NCBI RefSeq assembly: GCF_002270355.1
Contig: NZ_NJFZ01000003.1
Coordinates: 96,306-160,305, forward strand
DNA length: 64,000 nucleotides
From: Flectobacillus sp. BAB-3569
GTDB taxonomy: Bacteria > Bacteroidota > Bacteroidia > Cytophagales > Spirosomataceae
Direction: 5' to 3'
The stretch's first letter is position 1. The number at the start of each line of letters is the position of its first letter. Made by a program: the position numbers and the translations under genes. The notes beneath the pieces are model-generated. The model was not told the origin of the DNA. It searched no databases and was given only the letters and a program-made list of their open reading frames with translations. Positions 58,131 through 64,000 of this stretch are shown piece by piece.

Positions 58131-58727
58131 TTATTTACCAGCTACCAAAGTTACGTCCAAGTTGAATACATCGTCGATAGCTTTGTCACCGATAGATTCG
58201 AAGAATTTCTTAGAACCATATTTGATGTTGAAGTCTGTACGGTCAACTGGGATTTTAGCAGTTGCAGTTACTTTACCAGCAGCAGAAGTAATTGTAGCAG
58301 GGAAAGTGATAGATTTTGTGATACCGTGCAAAGTCAAATCACCAGTGATGTTTGAACCAGCAACTTTAGTGATTTTGAAAGTAGCAGTTGGGAATTTTTC
58401 TACTTCGAAGAAATCACCTGTAGTGATGTGGCTGATGAATTTTTGATTGTAACCAGCGTCAGTGATATCAGTACAAACGATAGATTTCATATCGATTGTG
58501 AAAGTACCACCAGTTACTTTACCTTTAGCTACAGAAAGAGATCCGTTGCTGATGCTGATAAATCCTTCGTGCTGACCAGTTACTTTTTTAGCCAACCAGT
58601 GGATTTTAGAACCTTTAGTATCTACTGCCAAACCTTCAGCAGCTTTTTTAGGAGCGTTACCAGCGATAGCTGTACTCAATACCGTTGCAGATACAAATAA
58701 ACTTGCGATGAATTTAATTGCTTTCAT
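58131..58727 (-). CDS. YceI-family periplasmic protein
   Basis: 198 residues, signal peptide (1-22, STAIAGNA). YceI lipocalin-like fold: AVDTKGSKIHWLAKKVTGQHEG, GDLTLHGITKSITFPATI, VDRTDFNIKYGS. The family binds isoprenoid quinones or other hydrophobic ligands in the periplasm. It lies 66 bases downstream of a MarR gene on the same strand, a common pairing that suggests MarR control. Confidence 0.88.
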   Translation of the reverse strand: MKAIKFIASLFVSATVLSTAIAGNAPKKAAEGLAVDTKGSKIHWLAKKVTGQHEGFISISNGSLSVAKGKVTGGTFTIDMKSIVCTDITDAGYNQKFISHITTGDFFEVEKFPTATFKITKVAGSNITGDLTLHGITKSITFPATITSAAGKVTATAKIPVDRTDFNIKYGSKKFFESIGDKAIDDVFNLDVTLVAGK

Positions 58728-58793
58728 TTGATTGAAAAATAATTTTAGTGAATATTAATAATAAGGAGTTTAATACAATTCAGAAAATACCGA

Positions 58794-59252
58794 TTATTCA
58801 GCTGAGCCTCTGAGTTTGTCTAAAAGATGACTTAATGTAAGCGCTTCTTCTGGCGTTAGCTTATGAAGTGCTGCTTCCCATTCAGATTGTTGATTGTCTA
58901 ATTCTGCTAACAAGTCCAAACCTTTGTCTGTGATGATAACATCTACCTGACGACGGTCATGTGGACACTCTTTACGGATTACTAAATCTTTCAGAATAAG
59001 CTTATCAACTAATCTTGAGGCATTTGACATTTTATCGAGCATACGCTCAATGATACCACATACCGTAATAGGATTTGGATGCTGTCCTCTCAGAATTCTC
59101 AAAACATTATATTGCTGCAACGTTACATCGTAACGTTTCAATAAATCACTTTGTAATGAACAAAGCCAGTTGTTGGTATACATAATATTCACAACGGCCT
59201 TGGTATAAGGTGATTTGAATGCTTTTTGCTGTATGTCTTGTTCGATACTCAT
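58794..59252 (-). CDS. MarR-family regulator, copy 1
   Basis: 152 residues from the ATG at 59252 (MSIEQDIQQKAFKSPYTKAV), which matches the paralogue's opening and lies just after a promoter. A start at 59294 is rejected as it lies within the promoter region. Winged helix with LRGQHPNPITVCGIIERM and SNASRLVDKLILKDLVIRKECPHDRRQVDVIIT (wing). It probably controls yceI. Confidence 0.85.
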   Translation of the reverse strand: MSIEQDIQQKAFKSPYTKAVVNIMYTNNWLCSLQSDLLKRYDVTLQQYNVLRILRGQHPNPITVCGIIERMLDKMSNASRLVDKLILKDLVIRKECPHDRRQVDVIITDKGLDLLAELDNQQSEWEAALHKLTPEEALTLSHLLDKLRGSAE

Positions 59253-59264
59253 AATTTGATAGTG

Positions 59265-59294
59265 CAAATTTAATGTAAAAACATTTGATGTCAA
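59265..59294 (-). promoter_or_regulatory. Promoter of MarR copy 1
   Basis: On the minus strand TTG (59292-59294), 19-base spacer, then TAAATTTG (59265-59272). Start site near 59258 gives a very short leader. The flanking 59295-59330 region repeats GTTAAT words, a possible operator for autoregulation. Confidence 0.5.
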
Positions 59295-59446
59295 TACATT
59301 AAAATGTTAATTTTTTGTTAATGTTAATTAGTAGTCTGAAAATCAATAAGTTAATTTGTGTATTTTTTTCTGATTAAATAAAATATAGAGGTTTTCGTGA
59401 TAGATTTTCCTAAAAATGGCACCAAATCATTCAAGGTAACTCAGTT

Positions 59447-59935
59447 TCATTCGCCACTCACATACCTTTTAGTTGCCAATGAAGCATCTTCTTGGAGTTT
59501 TTGAAGTAGGGTTTCCAATTGTTCAAGTTCTGTTTGACTCATTTGAATGCTTTGTGATTCCCAAACCTCAATTAGATCATTGAGTTCATTGGTTACGTCC
59601 AAGCCTTCTTCTGTAATAAGTACTTCTACAACCCGTTTGTCAGTAGGCGATTTTCTTCTTTCGACAAAACCTTTCTGCTCAAGTTTATCTACCAATCTCG
59701 AAACATTAGACATTTGGTCTCTCATATTTTCGATAATCGTATTGATACAGAGTGGGGTAGGATAAGAGAGCTGTAAAATTTTTAGAACGCTATATTGTTG
59801 TTCGCTCAGCGAATAGGGTTTTATAATTTGACTAAATTCCGACACTAACCAGTTATTGGTAAACATCATGTTTACGGTTAGTTTTTGGTAAGGATTTGCA
59901 AAAGATTTTTGCTTAATATCTTTTTCAATAGACAT
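59447..59935 (-). CDS. MarR-family regulator, copy 2
   Basis: 162 residues from the ATG at 59935 (MSIEKDIKQKSFANPYQKLTV). A longer in-frame start at 60031 is unlikely. It is a clear paralogue of the gene at 58794 (TNNWL, MSNVSRLVDKLEQKGFVERRKSPTDKRVVEVLIT), suggesting tandem duplication. The intervening gap of 194 bases contains copy 1's promoter, so they have separate transcripts. Confidence 0.85.
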   Translation of the reverse strand: MSIEKDIKQKSFANPYQKLTVNMMFTNNWLVSEFSQIIKPYSLSEQQYSVLKILQLSYPTPLCINTIIENMRDQMSNVSRLVDKLEQKGFVERRKSPTDKRVVEVLITEEGLDVTNELNDLIEVWESQSIQMSQTELEQLETLLQKLQEDASLATKRYVSGE

Positions 59936-60147
59936 AATTTTAAATTTAATGTGTACGGACCTAGCTTTGAGAAGATTATAATGATGCAAAGTATTAACAA
60001 GAGTAGCGAATACTCTTCCGAAAATGTCCATTAACGTGGATTTTTGTACAATTATAAATGGTAATCTTTCTGCAAGAAGCCAGAGCTTTACATCAAGTTA
60101 AGAGAAGTATTCAAAGGAGGTGGTTAATTGATTGCAAATATACTCAA

Positions 60148-62043
60148 TTATCGGAAGGGCACGATTTCTGGTGCCGAAATATCAAAGTCTTTGAGGCGAT
60201 AATTGTATGTATCACTAAAAGAAGCATTGAGTACTCCTATGTTAGGCAAGTTGGGGAAATAGGTAAATTTGAGTTGAAAAGTATTGAACGTTAGGTTCTC
60301 GTTTCGCAGTCTTATTCCCAAACCTATCCCAGTGTAGGGATATTTGGTAAATAAAAATTGATTTCTAGGGGTAACAAAAGCCATATCTAATTGAAAAAAT
60401 GGCGCTAAGCGAAATCCCACAAAATTGACCTTTGAGAACCAAACCGCTTGATAACCCAGAGCAAGTTTTTTATTACCCCAAAGTTGATCGCTGTTGATGC
60501 CCAAAATTCCATTTTCACCATTGATATTGAGATATTCTCCTGTGTAGCGCTGCACACCAAACGCATATTTGAGATTGATAAAATGGCGTAATTTGGCTTT
60601 TGGAAGTGTATATAATCTTGAAAAATAATTAGATTCGATACTTACTCCTGCCGTGCCATTGGTATAAGCACCCGCATTGAGTAAGGCATATAGATAGCCA
60701 GAATTATTGAGATATTGTCCTCTTGCCAGTTTGATCCCCGAATAAAAGCGATTACCAAAGGCATCCGAATATTCTTTTCCTGCCACAAATGTCGCTAAAT
60801 ACCCATAGGGTACGTCTTCTGTTATCCCGAAACCATAAATTAAAAAATCCCGTTTGTAGCGTCTATTCGAAAAGCCAATGCCGACTAAATATTGTTCTTG
60901 GTTGCGAAAAAGCTGGTTGGTATCTGCTGTGACAATGGGACGTTGGGTGTAATTGATACTGGTAAATCTTAGTCCAACAATAAAGCGGGTACGAGCTTGA
61001 TTTTCTGGACTTAAAAAAGGGAGTTTGTAAGAACGAGCTAACCAAAAATCTACATAATTCTTTACCGTTGGGAAATACAAAGGTAAGGTGTCATTTTGCA
61101 TGAGTGTTCGAGCATCATATCCTCTCGTGGTAACTCGCAAATCTCGGTCATGACTCATTTCAAAACCTCCTGCCATTTTCATTTCAGGCGTTAGAAATGG
61201 TCTGAAAAAACGCAAGGCATAGCGATTGGTTTGTCTGCGAAAAGACAAATCCAATTGTCCTGTAATAAAGGAACGACCAATATATGGAATGGTATAGGTG
61301 GTGGCATATTCGAGTTTGGGTGATTCTTTTTGGTTGATATAAAAAGTATTTCGCCACGAATGTCCCAGTCCTCGAAAGTTTACTTGATTGATACTCAAAT
61401 CATAACGGTCAAAACCTCCAAAATTGACATCAGGAATCAATGACCAAATATCTTGTGTGATTACCAACAAGTCGACCAAGTTGGGATATTGCTCATCGGG
61501 TATTACCAAAATCCGAGCATCGTGTAATATGGTACTGTTACGCATTACACGCTCGTTGTCACGAAGTCGGTCGGCATCGATGATATCGCCAGTATGAAAT
61601 AATAGGAAGGATTTTCGGATAATACTTTCTCTAGTATTGGTGTGTAGTGCGCTAAAAAACTTTTCAAATCCTTGCGCTTTGCGAGCGGTATCATTGACAC
61701 TTTCGCCAAATACTCGAAGAGTTTTGACATAAATTTTACGAACAACTCTGCCCTCAAACTCTTGAAAAGGATTTTCCTCAATTTTTACAACCTCCTGACC
61801 TGCTGAGTTTTGATTGTATACATCCTTGAAGAGCGCATGATAAATTTCGTTGAGCACGCGATTTTTTGAAAATCTTTTTTTCAAATTAGAATAAAGTAGA
61901 CTATCCTCTTTGTTCTTTTTTACCTGATAATCTTCAGGAATGAAGGCTTGAATAGAATCTTTTTGTTGGGCCTGAGCAGATATTGGCGCAAATAATAGCC
62001 AAAAGGTCATTGAAACCAGTGCGACAATTTCACTCAGGCTCAT
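60148..62043 (-). CDS. BamA/TamA-like outer-membrane barrel protein
   Basis: About 631 residues from the ATG at 62043 (MSLSEIVALVSMTFWLLFAPISAQAQQ, signal peptide). An ATG at 62100 adds 19 residues without signal character. A POTRA-like N-terminal region (about 90-200; FEGRVVRKIYVKTLRVFG, LLFHTGDIIDADRLRDNERVMRNS) is followed by a 16-strand-like barrel. It ends PFR, not with a classic aromatic terminus. Probably assembles or translocates outer-membrane components. It is divergent from maf. Confidence 0.78.
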   Translation of the reverse strand: MSLSEIVALVSMTFWLLFAPISAQAQQKDSIQAFIPEDYQVKKNKEDSLLYSNLKKRFSKNRVLNEIYHALFKDVYNQNSAGQEVVKIEENPFQEFEGRVVRKIYVKTLRVFGESVNDTARKAQGFEKFFSALHTNTRESIIRKSFLLFHTGDIIDADRLRDNERVMRNSTILHDARILVIPDEQYPNLVDLLVITQDIWSLIPDVNFGGFDRYDLSINQVNFRGLGHSWRNTFYINQKESPKLEYATTYTIPYIGRSFITGQLDLSFRRQTNRYALRFFRPFLTPEMKMAGGFEMSHDRDLRVTTRGYDARTLMQNDTLPLYFPTVKNYVDFWLARSYKLPFLSPENQARTRFIVGLRFTSINYTQRPIVTADTNQLFRNQEQYLVGIGFSNRRYKRDFLIYGFGITEDVPYGYLATFVAGKEYSDAFGNRFYSGIKLARGQYLNNSGYLYALLNAGAYTNGTAGVSIESNYFSRLYTLPKAKLRHFINLKYAFGVQRYTGEYLNINGENGILGINSDQLWGNKKLALGYQAVWFSKVNFVGFRLAPFFQLDMAFVTPRNQFLFTKYPYTGIGLGIRLRNENLTFNTFQLKFTYFPNLPNIGVLNASFSDTYNYRLKDFDISAPEIVPFR

Positions 62044-62129
62044 GTTCCTACAAGGTTTTGTGGGTATAATTGGCTTATTTTGTAGAAATTTGCATATCAT
62101 ATCTAAACAAAAATACGAAAACTCTCAGA

Positions 62130-62708
62130 ATGCTAACATTAAATTATCCACTTGTTTTAGCGTCAAATTCGCCACGTCGACAACAATTGCTTAAAGATGC
62201 GGGCTTTGAATTTAGTGTCAAGGTAAAACCAACAGATGAGGATTTCCCTGATACGATGCCTGCGCCTGAAGTTCCTGTATTTTTGGCAAAAAAGAAAGCT
62301 TTGGCATTTCAGCAAGAAATCGACAACCAAATTATATTAACTGCCGACACAATTGTGGTAGTCGATGGTTTGATTTTGAATAAACCACAAGACAAAGCCG
62401 AGGCTAAGTGGATGTTACAAAAGCTTTCGGGACGCAAACACCAAGTAATTACAGGTGTATGTGTAATGACAAAAGATTCAATCGAAAGTTACAGCGACAC
62501 GACAGAGGTATTTTTCAGAGAATTAACGGACGCTGAAATTGATTATTATATTGAAAATTGCAAACCTTTCGACAAGGCTGGAAGCTATGGTGTACAAGAT
62601 TTTGTAGGCATGGTCGGTATTCCTCGCATCGAAGGTTCTTATTTTACTGTTATGGGTTTACCTGTGCATATCGTGTACGATGCCCTCAAGAAATTTTGTG
62701 AGTTGTGA
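62130..62708 (+). CDS. maf: Maf-family nucleotide pyrophosphatase
   Basis: Hydrolyses noncanonical or dTTP/UTP-type nucleoside triphosphates to monophosphates. 192 residues from the ATG at 62130 (MLTLNYPLVLASNSPRRQQLL). The ATG at 62070 would add 20 residues. Signatures are SNSPRRQQLL, ADTIVVVDG, KLSGRKHQVITGVCV and DKAGSYGVQDF. Cytoplasmic. rlmF follows 97 bases downstream. Confidence 0.92.
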   Translation: MLTLNYPLVLASNSPRRQQLLKDAGFEFSVKVKPTDEDFPDTMPAPEVPVFLAKKKALAFQQEIDNQIILTADTIVVVDGLILNKPQDKAEAKWMLQKLSGRKHQVITGVCVMTKDSIESYSDTTEVFFRELTDAEIDYYIENCKPFDKAGSYGVQDFVGMVGIPRIEGSYFTVMGLPVHIVYDALKKFCEL

Positions 62709-62805
62709 TTTAAGGAATTGTAATGAGTGAAAAGGCCATATAATTCACCATTCATCATTCAGCCATTTACCACTCACTCAGCCATTAAATTACCAAATAC
62801 AACAC

Positions 62806-63738
62806 ATGCTTCATTCAAGAAATAAACATCAAGAAAGATATGATATGGAGGCACTTATGAAGGTGTCACCAGAGTTAAAACCTTTTGTATTTATCAATCA
62901 ATATGGGAGTCAAACCATCGACTTTGCCAATCCTGCTGCGGTAAAGTTGTTGAATAAAGCCATTTTGAAAGCTTTTTACAAAATTGATTATTGGGATATT
63001 CCCTTACATTATCTTTGTCCGCCTATTCCAGGCCGTGCAGACTATTTGCATTACACCGCCGATTTATTAGCTGAAGCCAACAATGGTCAAATTCCTATGG
63101 GTAAGGATATCAAAATTCTTGATGTTGGGGTAGGAGCTAATTGCGTTTATCCTATCATTGGCCATGCTGAGTACGGATGGCGTTTTGTTGGTTCGGAGGT
63201 CGATAAAACAGCCATGAAGTCGGCTCAAAATATTGTTATTACTAATCAGAATCTCAAAAATAACGTGGATGTTCGTTTACAAAATCGCCCCGATCAGATT
63301 CTGGAAGGTATTATTCGTATGCAAGAATTATTCGATTTGGTGATTTGTAATCCTCCTTTTCATGCCTCTGCTGAAGAGGCTTCTGCGAGTTCTATTCGTA
63401 AACAACAGAATCTTACGGGTAAAAAAGTGCAAAATGCTTCACTCAATTTTGGTGGACAAAGTCGTGAGCTTTGGTGTGATGGTGGTGAACTAAAGTTTAT
63501 TTGGCAAATGATTCAAGAAAGTAAAGTTTTTGCAAAAAACTGTCTTTGGTTTTCTTCTTTAGTTTCGAAAAAAGATAATCTAAAAAGTTTGTACAAAGCC
63601 CTCGACAAAACAGATGTTACCAATTATCACATTATCGAAATGTCACATGGTCAGAAAATAAGCCGTATTTTGGTTTGGACATATTTTTCAGAAGAAGAAA
63701 GAAAAACTTGGGCAAAAGCTAGATTTGGGAATAAATGA
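62806..63738 (+). CDS. rlmF: 23S rRNA (adenine-1618-N6)-methyltransferase
   Basis: 310 residues. Rossmann methyltransferase: LDVGVGANCVYPIIG (SAM loop), the catalytic NPPF motif in VICNPPFHAS, and the family-specific IPGRADYLHYTADLL and GQSRELWCDGGELKFI. It N6-methylates A1618 of 23S rRNA in E. coli. The gap before it (62709-62805) contains single-arm GTGAATT-type words. Confidence 0.92.
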   Translation: MLHSRNKHQERYDMEALMKVSPELKPFVFINQYGSQTIDFANPAAVKLLNKAILKAFYKIDYWDIPLHYLCPPIPGRADYLHYTADLLAEANNGQIPMGKDIKILDVGVGANCVYPIIGHAEYGWRFVGSEVDKTAMKSAQNIVITNQNLKNNVDVRLQNRPDQILEGIIRMQELFDLVICNPPFHASAEEASASSIRKQQNLTGKKVQNASLNFGGQSRELWCDGGELKFIWQMIQESKVFAKNCLWFSSLVSKKDNLKSLYKALDKTDVTNYHIIEMSHGQKISRILVWTYFSEEERKTWAKARFGNK

Positions 63739-63743
63739 GTAAT

Positions 63744-63905
63744 GAGTTAGTGGGTAAAATAAAATTTAAGATTAGGCTTTCAGGTATCAGCTTTCGGCGG
63801 TGGGCCTTGTAAAAAAGCATGGCTGTGGTTATAAAAAAACATTTTAACACTCTTTGCCTTATGCCTGTTGCCTAAAACACAAAACTTAAATTTTAATTTG
63901 CCCAA
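63744..63905 (+). repeat. Repeat family A copy at the right edge
   Basis: 162 bases starting GAGTTAGTGGGTAAAATAAA then ATTTAAG and ending CTTAAATTTTAATTTGCCCA, a clear inverted pair. The core GGCTTTCAGGTATCAGC and GCCTTATGCCTGTTGCC links it to the copies at 11662, 12684 and 31738. Follows rlmF by 5 bases. Confidence 0.75.
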
Positions 63906-63985
63906 ACCATAGAAGTTTATTGAGTAATCATCAAAGAAAAGTCATCTCGAATATTGGGGTAATGATTATTCTCCAAATTTTTATC

Positions 63986-64000
63986 AAAAAAGCGGTCGAA
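63986..64000. terminator. Left arm of a terminator cut by the window edge
   Basis: AAAAAAGCGGTCGAA repeats the left arm at 8881-8895 of the strong hairpin there, so a terminator probably continues past the edge. Confidence 0.45.

Noticed and set aside
31738..63905. CRISPR array interpretation of the repeats
   Set aside because: The repeats are dispersed, inverted and not regularly spaced, with no cas genes in the window.

Overview
The window reads as chromosome from a member of the Bacteroidota, most likely a Cytophagales bacterium (Spirosomataceae-like; the rank is inference). The evidence is an AT-rich sequence, a protein ending in a type IX secretion (Por/T9SS) sorting domain, an Oar-like TonB-dependent receptor, several matches to the Bacteroidota -7 promoter element TAnnTTTG, few Shine-Dalgarno sequences, and many DUF families typical of the phylum. 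No rRNA, tRNA, CRISPR array, prophage or complete insertion sequence was found. The content is mainly housekeeping genes in short operons or single units.

Layout: 1-9 kb holds metH (running off the left edge), an Lrp regulator, an MFS transporter, a DUF7935 protein, an IscA-like protein, a Ppx/GppA phosphatase, an aldose epimerase and a His-rich heavy-metal P-type ATPase. 9-20 kb holds a secreted caspase-like protease beside an FGE-like protein, a DUF2400 gene bracketed by inverted repeat elements, a previously untracked 56-residue membrane protein, a LysM/RlpA-like wall protein, kdsB, a DUF1028 protein, an outer-membrane barrel, a DUF6090 protein, an L,D-transpeptidase and metF. 21-34 kb holds a large NtrY-like sensor kinase, a NUMOD4-HNH protein, a GH13-like glycosidase, a CoA-binding protein, fabH, pssA, an MBL hydrolase, an RsmI-like methyltransferase, an esterase and a GDPD. 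34-48 kb holds the TonB receptor, uxs and ugd (UDP-xylose synthesis), a PafA-like phosphatase, an HsdR_N protein, AMP nucleosidase, a TPR protein, an OmpA protein, menA and glutathione peroxidase. 48-64 kb holds argS, a secreted unknown, tsaC, cca, a T9SS-exported SASA esterase, a dienoyl-CoA-reductase-like SDR, YceI with two MarR paralogues, a BamA-like barrel, maf and rlmF.

Two signals stand out. First, seven genes carry what looks like a single missing base, six of them inside A/T runs of 5-7 bases (metH, DUF7935, P-type ATPase, sensor kinase, CoA-binding, HsdR_N) and one at a TT pair (TonB receptor). That density in otherwise conserved genes points to uncorrected homopolymer errors in the assembly, so these should be read as intact genes until reads are checked. 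Second, the intergenic space contains several families of short non-coding inverted-repeat elements: a 100-190 bp family with TTAAGT ends (seven copies), a 110-150 bp family with GTAYRAAGGATT ends (two copies), a nested palindromic block at 28.58-28.98 kb, and hairpins built from repeated GTGAATT words. These are the best candidates for undescribed elements here. I did not find a convincing new multi-gene system; the secreted caspase/FGE pair is the nearest candidate.
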